A stretch of 64,000 nt of DNA from NCBI GenBank assembly GCA_030950375.1, contig JAUZRN010000009.1:35506-99505 (forward strand), in the 5' to 3' direction. The notes beneath the pieces were generated by a model. That model was not told the DNA's origin. It searched no databases and was given only the letters and a program-made list of their open reading frames with translations. The position numbers and the translations under genes were made by a program. Shown here one piece after another: positions 18,123-28,070 of this stretch. Position 1 is the first letter of the stretch, and the number at the start of each line of letters is the position of its first letter. Origin of the DNA: Rhodothermus sp. GTDB taxonomy: Bacteria; Bacteroidota; Rhodothermia; Rhodothermales; Rhodothermaceae.

Positions 18123-18596
18123 TCAGAGGCGCACGTACGGACCGATAATCGGGTGCCGGCGGAGTTGTTCGGCTTCTTCAGGCGTGGGACGCGTTGGACG
18201 ATCCCGGTTTACGGCTACCATGCACAGAAAGCCGAGCGTTTCGTTTTCATCGGCCTGAAATTGATGCCAGGTCCAGGCCGGGATATGAATCAGGTCGAAG
18301 GGGGCGATTTCGCAAATTTGCTCGCCCACGATAGCGCGTCCCCGACCACGCAGAATCAGGACCGCGTGCACATGCGCGTGTCGTTCGAAGGTAGAGTAGC
18401 CGCCTGGTGCCACTTCAAAGTAGCGCAGCTCGGCCGGAAGGCCACTTTCAGGTCCGAACAGCACCTGGCGGGTAATGTCGCGAAAGTGCGTTCCTTCGGG
18501 CTTGTACTGCTTGAGCGGAACGGTTTCCCAGCGAAATCCTTCGACGTCAGGTTGAAAACGTCGGCAGGTAGCCGGAAGTGTCTGAACAGCAGCCAT
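18123..18596 (-). CDS. Cupin domain protein
   Basis: A 157-residue single-domain cupin. Motif 1 appears as ERHAHVHAVLILRGRGRAIVG, quoted in pieces: HAHVH gives the metal-binding histidines, followed by the Gly-rich turn. Motif 2 is PFDLIHIPAWTWHQF with the last metal-binding His. The N-terminal 45 residues are a separate extension (PLKQYKPEGTHFRDITRQVLFG). Small cupins of this kind occur as sugar isomerase-like, dioxygenase-like and binding proteins, so substrate and reaction cannot be assigned. It is a single gene on the reverse strand, convergent with the SPOR gene and divergent from the unknown gene at 18681. Confidence 0.8.
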   Translation of the reverse strand: MAAVQTLPATCRRFQPDVEGFRWETVPLKQYKPEGTHFRDITRQVLFGPESGLPAELRYFEVAPGGYSTFERHAHVHAVLILRGRGRAIVGEQICEIAPFDLIHIPAWTWHQFQADENETLGFLCMVAVNRDRPTRPTPEEAEQLRRHPIIGPYVRL

Positions 18597-18680
18597 GGCC
18601 GTTTTCGGCTTGAAAGATGTCGGTCTTTGGACGATACAGTGGGGGTGCCTGTGTAGTTCCGAGGCTGTCGTTTCTTGAGG

Positions 18681-19091
18681 ATGAGATCATCTATTTTTCC
18701 GCAGATTGTACCTGTTGACTGGCGTTTTCCGGAAGAGATGGCTGCGCTGTGTCTGGCGTTTGCGATCCAGGCTGATCAAGCGGATAACCTGGAGCGTTGG
18801 ATGCAAGCTTTGACACCAGAAGTGGCATCGTCCAGACGTCGTGCGGCGTTGGAGGCGGTACGGATGTTTTTTGAAGCAGGTCTGGGGATGGCGCTGGTGG
18901 CGTGGGTGCTGGAAGTGCGAGCACCGCGCTGGTCGCGCAGGCGGCGGCGGCATGTGTTGCAGGTGTTGACCGACTGGGCTGTGGCCTGCGGAGCCCCTCG
19001 GGAACAACTGCAGATCCTGTTTAAGCTGGAGCAACTCGATAGCCTGCGTGGTCGGGAGATAGGGCGCTACGGGGATCGGCCGCCCCGCTAA
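18681..19091 (+). CDS. Uncharacterised small protein
   Basis: A 136-residue protein of unknown function, starting at ATG 18681; a TTG two codons earlier is the other option. It has two hydrophobic but not clearly membrane-spanning stretches (MAALCLAFAIQ and LGMALVAWVLEV), a cluster of arginines (RWSRRRRRHVL) and a short polar tail. It looks like a compact helical protein. The stop codon overlaps the stop of the convergent flippase gene. No neighbour suggests a function. Confidence 0.55.
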   Translation: MRSSIFPQIVPVDWRFPEEMAALCLAFAIQADQADNLERWMQALTPEVASSRRRAALEAVRMFFEAGLGMALVAWVLEVRAPRWSRRRRRHVLQVLTDWAVACGAPREQLQILFKLEQLDSLRGREIGRYGDRPPR

Positions 19092-20530
19092 CGGACCGAT
19101 TGAGCCCGGTGCCGTTCGAGCCAGGTGCTGAGTCCCAGATAGAAGGGCACGCTGAGCAGGGCCAGTGTAAGATAGACGGAAGGATTCAGCCAGGTAGCTG
19201 TCAGGTAAAGCAAACCCAGCAGCAGCAGGCTGTAGCGCAGGTAGCGGAACAACGGGGCAAAAACGTCAGCGACAGAGGCGCCGGCCAGGTGCAGTAGCAC
19301 ACTCAGCTGGATGGTTCGTCCCAGCGCACCGGTCAGTCCGAGCAAGAGCAGCGCTGTTTCGGGATGCCCATACAGGCCCCCTATAATCAGGGCGAGGGTT
19401 TGAAGCAGAAAAAGCAGGGCGCTTGTAGCCAGGTCGGTGCGCTGGCGTTCCAGTACGTCGAAGAGGCGGCTCAGGGGGGAGGCCAGACCCGCCAGCAGGA
19501 GCCAGGGCGTGATCCAGGCGGCATACTGGCCGGCCGTCCGCCACGGTGTCCCGAAGACGAAGGCGAACAGCTCAGGGCCCATCATGATGAGCAACAGGGC
19601 CGGGTAGAGTCCGATCTGAAGCAGGCGGTGGTAGACGCGGAGGGTAAGGAGACGCAACGCATTGCTGCGACGTACCTCGGCAGCACGTACAAAGAAAACT
19701 TGGCCGGTAGCCCCACCCACCAGCCCCATGGGAACGGTCAGCACCATAAAGGCGCGTCCAAAAAATCCCAGTACCTGAGCATCGAAAAACGCCAGCAACA
19801 GCAGGAAGGGAAGTCGCATGCTCAGGGCGTTGAGCAGAGCGGCCGGAAGCGTAAACAGCGGAAAGTGGCGATAGCGGTGAGCCAGGGCGTGCAGCGGAGG
19901 GGAGGGCTTCGACAGAATCGAATGGGTACGATGCAGACGCCAGCTGTAAAGCAGCAGGGTACTCAGGTGACCGCTCAGGAAGCCCCCAATGAGACCGGTA
20001 GCACCGGCCTGTATGGGAGGCAGGCCGGCCACCAGGCGCACCGTTGCGGTCGTGGTGGCACGCAGGGCGGTGCCAGCCGAAAGCGTACGAAATGCCTGTC
20101 GGCGCATGAGCCACAGTTCGGCCAGGCGGCCGCTACCCATGAGCAGAAGGGTGGGGGCCAGCCAGGGCAACCAGTCGGCCAGTGCTGTTCGATGCTGCAG
20201 GAGCAGGCGGGCCGGCAGGCTCAGCAACAGGCAAAGCATGCTGAGACCAATGAGCACGTATACGGCAAGCCGAAGCAGGCCACGGGCCTCGGCGTCATCG
20301 GCAGGAAGCAGCAGGGCGTCTTCGTAACGAAGCGTACCCAACACGAACAGCAGACTCACCAGCGCTACGAAGGCGTCCAGTATCCCAAACGCTTCCGGAG
20401 TATAGAGCCGCGTCAGCAGTGGCTGCGTCAGATACGAGAGGGTCAGCGCCAGCGACGAGCCGGACAACAGCGTCAGCACTGGCCTTCTCAATGAGTGAGC
20501 GTGTGAAGACGGGGGCGGGATAGGGTCCAT
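19088..20530 (-). CDS. Polysaccharide flippase-like membrane protein
   Basis: This 480-residue integral membrane protein has about 12-14 hydrophobic segments and very little hydrophilic sequence, in the pattern of the Wzx/MATE-like lipopolysaccharide or oligosaccharide exporter group. The N-terminus contains the family-typical SYLTQPLLTRLYTPEAFGILD and the first loop RYEDALLLP. Such proteins flip undecaprenyl-linked glycans across the inner membrane. It starts nine bases after the stop of the FemAB-like gene, so it is the last gene of a long reverse operon rather than part of a glycan cluster. No glycosyltransferases are adjacent, so the substrate is unknown. Confidence 0.82.
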   Translation of the reverse strand: MDPIPPPSSHAHSLRRPVLTLLSGSSLALTLSYLTQPLLTRLYTPEAFGILDAFVALVSLLFVLGTLRYEDALLLPADDAEARGLLRLAVYVLIGLSMLCLLLSLPARLLLQHRTALADWLPWLAPTLLLMGSGRLAELWLMRRQAFRTLSAGTALRATTTATVRLVAGLPPIQAGATGLIGGFLSGHLSTLLLYSWRLHRTHSILSKPSPPLHALAHRYRHFPLFTLPAALLNALSMRLPFLLLLAFFDAQVLGFFGRAFMVLTVPMGLVGGATGQVFFVRAAEVRRSNALRLLTLRVYHRLLQIGLYPALLLIMMGPELFAFVFGTPWRTAGQYAAWITPWLLLAGLASPLSRLFDVLERQRTDLATSALLFLLQTLALIIGGLYGHPETALLLLGLTGALGRTIQLSVLLHLAGASVADVFAPLFRYLRYSLLLLGLLYLTATWLNPSVYLTLALLSVPFYLGLSTWLERHRAQSVR

Positions 20531-20539
20531 GGGTTCAGT

Positions 20540-21478
20540 TCAGCGCAGGCCTGGCACGTGACGTAGCAGCGCTTGCAGCAAAGATCGGTCGTAGGTCAGC
20601 CGAAAGTATAGCCGCAGTTTCGGATTGAAACGGCGCTTGAACTCGGCGATAGAGGGTGTATTGGCTCCGACAAAGTCGAACCACCGGAATCCTTCGGCGC
20701 GAAGTCGTGGCCACAGGTGTCCCAGCAGTACGGTCATTGCCGGACCAGGTTTGCTGCCGGCCAGCCAGTACCAGACGCGGGGGGGGTGTACCATGAGGGC
20801 AACGGCTGCTTCGGTATGTCCCGTTGCATGCTGGGCTCCAAACAGCCGAATCAGGCCGGAGGTTGCAAGTGTTTCGAGTAGGGGTGTAAGGCGAGGGGCC
20901 GGGGCTGGTGGACGGCGGTGATGACGCTGGTAGCTGGCTTCCACAAGGTGGGCCAGGACCGGAGCCAGCGCCACATCTTCGATCAGCCGGTAGGCGGAGG
21001 CCGCTTTTCGAAAAAGGCGGCGTGGATTTTCGGACCAGTGTGTGGGGGAGGTCTGTGCCAGATCGATTTCGTAGGTGTAAAGTGGGTGTGCGTGCCAGCC
21101 GCTCCAGAGGGCCGGACGCACGTCAAGCCATTGGGGCGGTAGGTGCAGGTCAATACGGGCATAGCGCCGGGTCAGTGCAGTCAACAGACGACCGGGCAGA
21201 GCGGCTTTATCACTGGAGGTCGTGCAGATCAAAGGTGATTCCGGCAACAACGGTGGGTGCGTTGCCAGACGCCAGGGGCCCTGTTGGCGAACCAGCAGGG
21301 CTACGGCAGCTGTGTCGTGCGTTTCGGCTTCCTCGACTTCGACCACCTCAATCGGCCGATCAAAAAGCTGTCCCAGGGCTTCCAGGAAGAGCGGATGTGC
21401 AAACGGCGACGCTCGGGTAGCCTGTAGCGCTTCCCAGCGTCGCCGTCCTTCTGGATCGTCCAAGCGGTAGAAGACCAC
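20540..21478 (-). CDS. FemAB/GNAT-like acyltransferase
   Basis: A 312-residue protein of the FemAB-like / BioF2-like acetyltransferase group. The C-terminal signature is visible: a glycine-containing loop (GANTPSIAEFKRRFNPKLR) that follows a WFDFVG strand. The first half holds SPFAHPLFLEALG, typical of these double-GNAT proteins. Relatives transfer amino-acyl or acyl groups to peptidoglycan precursors or surface glycans, or act in exosortase-linked clusters. The partner flippase just downstream supports an envelope-glycan role, but the actual substrate cannot be read. It begins 30 bases after hslU, in the same orientation. Confidence 0.75.
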   Translation of the reverse strand: MVFYRLDDPEGRRRWEALQATRASPFAHPLFLEALGQLFDRPIEVVEVEEAETHDTAAVALLVRQQGPWRLATHPPLLPESPLICTTSSDKAALPGRLLTALTRRYARIDLHLPPQWLDVRPALWSGWHAHPLYTYEIDLAQTSPTHWSENPRRLFRKAASAYRLIEDVALAPVLAHLVEASYQRHHRRPPAPAPRLTPLLETLATSGLIRLFGAQHATGHTEAAVALMVHPPRVWYWLAGSKPGPAMTVLLGHLWPRLRAEGFRWFDFVGANTPSIAEFKRRFNPKLRLYFRLTYDRSLLQALLRHVPGLR

Positions 21479-21508
21479 GAGCGTGCGCGAACGCCTGACG
21501 TTCCGGCT

Positions 21509-22912
21509 TCAGAGAATATACTGACTCAGATCCCGATTTTGTACAATGCCACGCAGCCGCTGCTCCACCAGATCGGCATCTACGACGATCTTGCGATCTT
21601 CGGGTACATTATCCGGCACGTCGAAAAGGATATCTTCCAGAAGTGTGGTCAGCACGGTATGCAACCGGCGGGCGCCAATGTTTTCGACCTCTTCGTTCAC
21701 GCGGGCGGCAATTTCGGCAATCTTGCGAACGGCTGCATCGGTGAATTCAATCTCAACGCCTTCTGCTTTCAACAGGGCCTGGTACTGCTTGAGCAGCGCG
21801 TTTTTAGGTTGCGTCAGGATCTTGTAGAAGTCCTCTTCGGTCAGGCTCTTTAGCTCTACGCGGATGGGAAAGCGGCCCTGCAGTTCCGGGATCAGGTCAC
21901 TGGGTTTGGCTACGTGGAAGGCCCCGCTGGCAATAAAGAGAATGTGGTCAGTGCGAACCATGCCATATTTGGTCATGACACTACAGCCTTCCACCAGGGG
22001 CAGCAGGTCGCGCTGCACCCCTTCCCGTGATACGTCCGGGCCACCGCGCGCACTGTCCCGGGCCGCTACCTTGTCGATTTCATCGATAAAGACAATGCCC
22101 GATTGTTCTACCCGCTCCAGTGCTTCGCGCGTGACTTTGTCCATGTCAATCAGTTTCTGTGCTTCCTCCTGGGTAAGGATTTCGCGCGCTTCGGCCACTG
22201 TGACACGGCGTTTTTTGCGACGGCGACCTGTCAGGTTGCCGAACAGCTCCTGCAGGTTGACGCCCATTTCTTCGATGCCCATAGGCCCGAAGACCTGGAC
22301 CATGGGCATGGAATCCGAAGCTACCTCGATTTCGATTTCGCGATCGTCCAGTTCGCCTGCCTTGAGCTTTTCACGAAAGCGTTGGCGGGTGCGTTCGCGG
22401 CTTTCCGCCTCGGCCTGGTCAGTAACCGTAGAGGCGGTGCTCTGTAGGAAGAATCCTGGTCCGGGCATTGCCTGCGGTTGAGGCGATGGCTGAGGAGGGG
22501 GGACCAGAATATCCAGGATGCGTTCTTCGGCCAGCTCACGGGCGCGGTCGCGCACGCGTTGCTCGTGCTCTTCACGCACCATGTTGACGGCAATGTCAAC
22601 CAGATCACGGATCATACTGTCCACGTCGCGCCCCACATATCCGACTTCGGTAAACTTGGTAGCCTCTACCTTGATAAAGGGAGCACCGGCCAGCTTGGCC
22701 AGGCGGCGGGCGATTTCCGTTTTTCCCACCCCTGTAGGGCCGATCATCAGAATATTGTTCGGCACAATCTCTTCCCGCATCTCTGGCGGGGCATTCAGCC
22801 GACGCCAGCGGTTACGCAGGGCAATGGCTACGCACTTTTTGGCTTCGTCCTGGCCGATAATGTATTTATCCAGCTCTGCGACGATCTCGCGTGGCGTCAG
22901 TTCACGCTTCAT
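21509..22912 (-). CDS. hslU: HslU ATPase of the HslUV protease
   Basis: AAA+ unfoldase that feeds substrates to the HslV peptidase. The preferred start is ATG 22912 ([14 protein letters not shown]), where an AGGAGG lies five bases upstream and where homologues begin, giving 467 residues; an ATG at 22948 is in frame. Walker A is [13 protein letters not shown] near residue 58, Walker B is [12 protein letters not shown], and the pore-loop region GYVGRDVD is present. The intermediate domain is seen in the Glu/Arg-rich central section, and sensor and C-terminal residues end in SQYIL. The family's C-terminal tail normally docks into HslV. Unusually, a NYN-domain gene separates it from hslV. Confidence 0.95.
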   Translation of the reverse strand: MKRELTPREIVAELDKYIIGQDEAKKCVAIALRNRWRRLNAPPEMREEIVPNNILMIGPTGVGKTEIARRLAKLAGAPFIKVEATKFTEVGYVGRDVDSMIRDLVDIAVNMVREEHEQRVRDRARELAEERILDILVPPPQPSPQPQAMPGPGFFLQSTASTVTDQAEAESRERTRQRFREKLKAGELDDREIEIEVASDSMPMVQVFGPMGIEEMGVNLQELFGNLTGRRRKKRRVTVAEAREILTQEEAQKLIDMDKVTREALERVEQSGIVFIDEIDKVAARDSARGGPDVSREGVQRDLLPLVEGCSVMTKYGMVRTDHILFIASGAFHVAKPSDLIPELQGRFPIRVELKSLTEEDFYKILTQPKNALLKQYQALLKAEGVEIEFTDAAVRKIAEIAARVNEEVENIGARRLHTVLTTLLEDILFDVPDNVPEDRKIVVDADLVEQRLRGIVQNRDLSQYIL

Positions 22913-22966
22913 CCCGGCCTCCTGATGGGTAAGGGTTTCGGCTTCCATAGCAGACAGGTTGACGAT

Positions 22967-23929
22967 TTACAGCGCCGAGGGTTCTTCTCCGGCGGCATCT
23001 TCAACGTGATCGTCGTTAGATAGATCTCCGTTGGTAGGGGTATCCAGGTGGGTCATTTGTTCCAGGGTTTCCCGGATGCGGTGCACGTCTGGATGGTTCT
23101 CATGCAGGATGAGTACGGTATAGTCATAGGGGAAGCCCCGTCGCCGTTCCAGGCGAACTGCCCCTGCAGCTTCGAGGCGGTGGATGAGTTCTTTAGGCTC
23201 TACGTCGGGTTCATCGAGTGCTTCCGACATTTTTCGGAGCAGAGGAGTCAGGTAGATTTCCTCGTAGCGTCCAAAGTGTTCAACGATCAGCTCAAGGGCA
23301 CGCAGGGCTGCCGGATCGTCGGTCAGGGGTTGCAAGGAAGCGGAAGACGTAAGGGAGGGGGGAGCGGGGTTGCCGGGCAGATGCGTCAGTAATTGACGGA
23401 GACCGGCGTGTTCCAGAATCGGGCGTGGATCGAGCAACAGGCGATCGCCCAGGCGCTCGTGCACCAGGTCGGAGGGTGGCGTCAATTGGAGCAGGGCCAC
23501 CTGGCGCCCGTGGCTACGCAGGTGTTCCATCAGGGGTAAATAGGAAAGATTGCCGCTGACCACCACAAACGTCTGCACCTCCGGGTGCGTCTGTAACATC
23601 TGGAGGGCGTCGATGGTGAGCTGTAGCTGACGACTTGGAGCCTCCAGGCTGGAGGGAATCAGGCAGGGCTCGATCCCCTGTTCAGCAAGGGCGCGTTGAA
23701 TGGCCAGTCCGTCAGGGTATTGTTCGAAGTCGGCATAGGCCCGGCCGCGTACTACACGAAATCGGCGGCGTGCCAGCAGGTAACGACGGAGGCTGTAGAG
23801 CAGATCGGCCAGCTGTCCGTTGATGTCGGAATGCGTTTGTAGATAGCGTGCAGTTTGCTGATACAGGTTTTCGTAGTCGACAAAAAGCGCCGTGGTTCGA
23901 GTCGGTTTTCTGGAATGCATATGAGCCAT
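22967..23929 (-). CDS. NYN-domain protein between hslV and hslU
   Basis: This 320-residue protein has an N-terminal NYN (PIN-like, LabA/DUF88-type) domain. The opening strand is ALFVDYENLYQQ with Asp18. Other probable acidic positions are Asp67 (YADFEQ) and Asp107 (LTIDALQ). The usual SGDxDF motif reads SGNLSYLPL at 125-133, so its two aspartates are Asn and Ser. NYN domains are usually RNA-processing nucleases; this one may be inactive or altered. The region from about 205 to 285 resembles a winged-helix/OST-HTH-like tail, ending in a very acidic stretch. It sits 14 bases after hslV and 18 before the long hslU frame, clearly inside the operon. A link between proteolysis and RNA handling is inference only. 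Confidence 0.78.
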   Translation of the reverse strand: MAHMHSRKPTRTTALFVDYENLYQQTARYLQTHSDINGQLADLLYSLRRYLLARRRFRVVRGRAYADFEQYPDGLAIQRALAEQGIEPCLIPSSLEAPSRQLQLTIDALQMLQTHPEVQTFVVVSGNLSYLPLMEHLRSHGRQVALLQLTPPSDLVHERLGDRLLLDPRPILEHAGLRQLLTHLPGNPAPPSLTSSASLQPLTDDPAALRALELIVEHFGRYEEIYLTPLLRKMSEALDEPDVEPKELIHRLEAAGAVRLERRRGFPYDYTVLILHENHPDVHRIRETLEQMTHLDTPTNGDLSNDDHVEDAAGEEPSAL

Positions 23930-23943
23930 TATTGGTGCAAAAA

Positions 23944-24504
23944 TTATTTTTTGTTCTGGGAGACAATCTCTAAAATGGTAAGCTCATGGTTGGTGTAGAT
24001 GCAGATGTCGGCCGCAATGGAGAGGGCTTCTTCGACGATTTCCCGGGCCGACAGGTCGGAGCGGTGTTTGCGGAGGGCGCGGGCAGCTGCCAGGGCGAAG
24101 GGGCCGCCAGATCCAATGGCTACGATATCGTCGTCGGGCTCAATCAGGTCACCATTGCCGCTGATAAGCAGCAGCCGGTCCGGCGAGGCCACTGCCAGCA
24201 GCGCATCCAGGCGGCGCAGGTAGCGATCGGTGCGCCAGTCCTTGGCCAGTTCGACAGCCGCGCGTAGCACATTGCCGCCGTGTTGCTGGAGCTTGCCTTC
24301 AAAGCGTTCGAAAAGCGTCAGAGCATCGGCAGTGGCACCGGCAAAGCCCGCCAGAATTTTTCCGTTATAGAGTGCGCGCACCTTCTGGGCGCGGCGTTTC
24401 ATGACGGTGTTGCCCAGTGTAGCCTGGCCGTCGGCGCCCAGGGCGACTTTGCCATTGTGTCGTATGCCCAGGACGGTAGTACCATGTATCTGTTGGTGGG
24501 GCAT
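23944..24504 (-). CDS. hslV: HslV peptidase subunit
   Basis: Proteasome-like threonine peptidase of the HslUV complex. From ATG 24504 the protein has 186 residues. Its short propeptide is MPHQQIHG, and the mature protein starts at the catalytic Thr of [44 protein letters not shown] and [12 protein letters not shown] are family landmarks. The longer frame to 24828 runs into dacB and is not used. The gene follows dacB after about 70 bases and precedes the NYN gene by 14. Confidence 0.95.
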   Translation of the reverse strand: MPHQQIHGTTVLGIRHNGKVALGADGQATLGNTVMKRRAQKVRALYNGKILAGFAGATADALTLFERFEGKLQQHGGNVLRAAVELAKDWRTDRYLRRLDALLAVASPDRLLLISGNGDLIEPDDDIVAIGSGGPFALAAARALRKHRSDLSAREIVEEALSIAADICIYTNHELTILEIVSQNKK

Positions 24505-24574
24505 GGGTTGTCCGCGGTCCCGTTCGCGTACAAGGTGCGGTCCATGAACGGCCAGAGGGGAGGGGTTGATCCCG

Positions 24575-26077
24575 TCAGTGACGATAACGAGCGAGCTGTT
24601 CCACAAAGGCATCGATGGTACGACGGACCTGGCGGGTGGGTACGGTGTAATGGTTGCAAAACAGCGCAAAAGCCAGCAGATGACCGTCGGGCGTGCGGAC
24701 GTATCCGGCCAGGGCGCTTGCGTTGGAGAGGGTTCCGGTTTTGGCCCGAACGTTTCCACGTGCGCGGCCGGTGCGGAAGCGGTCCTGGAGCGTGGTTTCT
24801 GCTTCACCACCGGTAGGTAGGGAGGCATAAAACGTATGCCATACTGCGCGATTCGGATGATGAGCCATGTAGGCCAGCAGGCGGACTGTGGCTTCGGGTG
24901 TAACGAGATTCTGGGAAGAGAGGCCGGAACCGTCTACAAACTGGATGCGGCTGGTGTCGATACCGGCCCGGAGCCAGGTGCGTGCGGCGGCAGCCAGTCC
25001 CATTTCGGCAGAGCCGGGATGCAGGGTCGTATCGGTAACCGGTCGTTCAGCACCGAGCGTCCGGAGAAGCATCTCGGCGTACAGGTTCTGACTCCGACGG
25101 TTGATAATGCGCACGATCTCCGAAAGCGGCGGTGATGTGTAGGTAGCCACTGTCCACAGGTTCGGGGCGCTGTAGTCTGGTTTGATCGAAAGTTCGTCCA
25201 CATCGACCGGTCGCCCTTCAATGGCGATACCTTCGGCCAGCAATACCTCACGTAGAACGTGTACGAAAAAGCGGGTAGGATTGTGGACCGTAAGCGATTC
25301 GGTATCGCGACGACCTTCGGGCACACGGCTGAACAACAAGATCGTATTGGTACCGGGAAGGCGCTGATAGCCTTCTTTCAGTTTCTGGCCGGCAGGAATC
25401 GTATACGTCTGATTGATGAGCTGGACGTAGGTGGTTGGCGGCTCCCAGGAGATGCGGCCTGGCTCGCCCGGTCGACCTGCTTCGATGGTAACGTCCACGC
25501 AGTTGTCATTGAACGATAGGGCACTGATCTCAGCGGCATACCAGTAGGTCAGGTCGTCCCAGCTCCAGCCTGTGCCGAGGGGTGTGTCGTCGAAGTAGTC
25601 GTCGTCGCCGATGAGATCGCCGGTGATACGTCGGATGCCGTAGCGACGCAATGAATCGGCCCAGGTGCGAAAAATGGCTGTGCGGTCGCCATCGGTAAAG
25701 CGGCCCCCGATTGCCGGATCGCCAGCACCCCGGACGATGAGATTGCCGTGAAGGACGCCATCAATGACAGGACCGTCGGCTAACAGTCGGGTAGTGTAGC
25801 GATAATCAGGACCGAGTTGTTCGAGGGCGGCTGCTGTGACGAACAGCTTGGTGACAGAGGCGGGCGTGAAGTTCTGGCGGGTGTGGCGCGCATAGAGTAC
25901 GGTACTGTCCTGCAGATTCAGCACAAGCGCTCCCCAGAATGCTGGTTCATAGGTGGGCGCGTCAAGCAGGTGATCCAGTGTGGCTTGCAGCTGCGCAGTC
26001 GATTGCGCACGCAGTGCGCCTGTCCATCCTGTCAGGCTACACAGCAACAGCAGAAACAGACCGGATCGCAGGTGCAT
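24575..26077 (-). CDS. dacB: D-Ala-D-Ala carboxypeptidase/endopeptidase (PBP4-type)
   Basis: This 500-residue exported penicillin-binding protein of peptidase family S13 trims or cleaves peptidoglycan cross-links in the periplasm. It has a signal peptide ending in GALRAQ. The three active-site motifs are present: SVTK (in [13 protein letters not shown], with the Ser nucleophile), the SxN motif in DGSGLSSQN, and KTG in [12 protein letters not shown]. The large insert between the first and second motifs is typical of PBP4. It starts three bases after the mreC stop, so it occupies the position that mreD and PBP2 take in many bacteria. This suggests co-regulation of wall trimming with the rod-shape machinery. 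Confidence 0.92.
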   Translation of the reverse strand: MHLRSGLFLLLLCSLTGWTGALRAQSTAQLQATLDHLLDAPTYEPAFWGALVLNLQDSTVLYARHTRQNFTPASVTKLFVTAAALEQLGPDYRYTTRLLADGPVIDGVLHGNLIVRGAGDPAIGGRFTDGDRTAIFRTWADSLRRYGIRRITGDLIGDDDYFDDTPLGTGWSWDDLTYWYAAEISALSFNDNCVDVTIEAGRPGEPGRISWEPPTTYVQLINQTYTIPAGQKLKEGYQRLPGTNTILLFSRVPEGRRDTESLTVHNPTRFFVHVLREVLLAEGIAIEGRPVDVDELSIKPDYSAPNLWTVATYTSPPLSEIVRIINRRSQNLYAEMLLRTLGAERPVTDTTLHPGSAEMGLAAAARTWLRAGIDTSRIQFVDGSGLSSQNLVTPEATVRLLAYMAHHPNRAVWHTFYASLPTGGEAETTLQDRFRTGRARGNVRAKTGTLSNASALAGYVRTPDGHLLAFALFCNHYTVPTRQVRRTIDAFVEQLARYRH

Positions 26078-26080
26078 AGC

Positions 26081-26905
26081 TCAGGGCATGTTAGCGAGAT
26101 CCAGTTGTTGGCGTTCTGAATCGGGAAGACGCAGGATCACGAACACATAGGAGGCTCGGTCCAGCGGGGAAGCGGGTTCCAGGTAGATACGCAGCGTATT
26201 CAATCCGGGCAAACGGATCACGTCCGTGATGCGGCCTACCGGGAAACCCGGAGGAAAGATGTTGCTGTAGGGAGCGGTGACCACCAGCATACCGGGCTGT
26301 ACGGGTTCGGTTCGGCTGACCGACTCCATGAGGAGGCGACGGAGCTGCTCACCATCCCATCGCACGATACCCATGGCCCCGATAGGTTGAATACGAGCTG
26401 CCACCCGAAAGTCTGTGTTCAGATAAGGAAGCACCCGCGCATAGTGCGAAGTAACCAGGACGACCGTACCGATGATGCCCTGATCGTCAACAACGGCCAT
26501 GCCGGGGCGGACACCGTCGATACGACCCACATCAATCGTCAGAAGGTTACGTTGCCGGGTGATGTCTTTAGCCACGATCCGAGCAGCGCGGACTGGCAGC
26601 GTGCGGAAGGTGTCGCGCAGTGCCAGCAGACGGGTCAGGCGTTCATTGGCAATCAGCGCTTCACGGGCACGTGCCAGCTCGCCGGCCAGGCGAATGTTTT
26701 CGGCACGGAGGCGTTCGTTTTCCTCCAGGGCGCGAAAGTAATGACCCGCCCAGGCCAACCGCGCTTCTACCCGAGCTGCCAGCTCCAGGGTCAAGGCACG
26801 TAGACCCTGCAGGATCGGCCTGTTATGTGCAAATAGCAGGCTGAGCGCCAGGCCCAGTGCTATCAGCAGGAACAGGGCATCGACGAACCAGTGCGTGCGC
26901 GTCAT
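26081..26905 (-). CDS. mreC: Rod shape-determining protein MreC
   Basis: A 274-residue bitopic inner-membrane protein of the elongasome. It has one N-terminal membrane helix (LFLLIALGLALSLLFA), a coiled coil at about 45-90 (ENERLRAENIRLAGELARAR) and a periplasmic beta domain. Family motifs include VGRIDGVRPGMAVVDDQGIIG, VLPYLNTDFRVAARI and LLVVTAPYSNIFPPG-like sequence (MLVVTAPYSNIFPPGFP). It starts two bases after mreB. The next gene is dacB, and no mreD is present. Confidence 0.93.
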   Translation of the reverse strand: MTRTHWFVDALFLLIALGLALSLLFAHNRPILQGLRALTLELAARVEARLAWAGHYFRALEENERLRAENIRLAGELARAREALIANERLTRLLALRDTFRTLPVRAARIVAKDITRQRNLLTIDVGRIDGVRPGMAVVDDQGIIGTVVLVTSHYARVLPYLNTDFRVAARIQPIGAMGIVRWDGEQLRRLLMESVSRTEPVQPGMLVVTAPYSNIFPPGFPVGRITDVIRLPGLNTLRIYLEPASPLDRASYVFVILRLPDSERQQLDLANMP

Positions 26906-26907
26906 GG

Positions 26908-27921
<1,014 letters not shown>

Positions 27922-28030
27922 TTACAAATCAGGTTTGAATCCGGGCCTGCTGGCTATGGTGCAAACAGGCCAGGAAGGTTCTACAAAAACACCGATCATA
28001 CAGGCAGTGCGCCTTTAAAATAGTGAACTG

Positions 28031-28056
28031 GCTGGCAAATAGATCCACACGCCAGC
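28031..28056 (-). terminator. Weak hairpin after purH
   Basis: A 6-bp stem (GCTGGC/GCCAGC with a 14-base loop) lies 15 bases after the purH stop. On the reverse strand it is followed within a dozen bases by a short T-rich run (CTATTTT). It could be a weak intrinsic terminator between purH and mreB. Confidence 0.3.
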
Positions 28057-28070
28057 GAAAAAGTACACCG

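Noticed and set aside
19364..20494. A 376-codon forward frame opposite the flippase
   Set aside because: Extremely Gln/Gly/Arg-rich, as expected from the complement of a hydrophobic membrane-protein gene.
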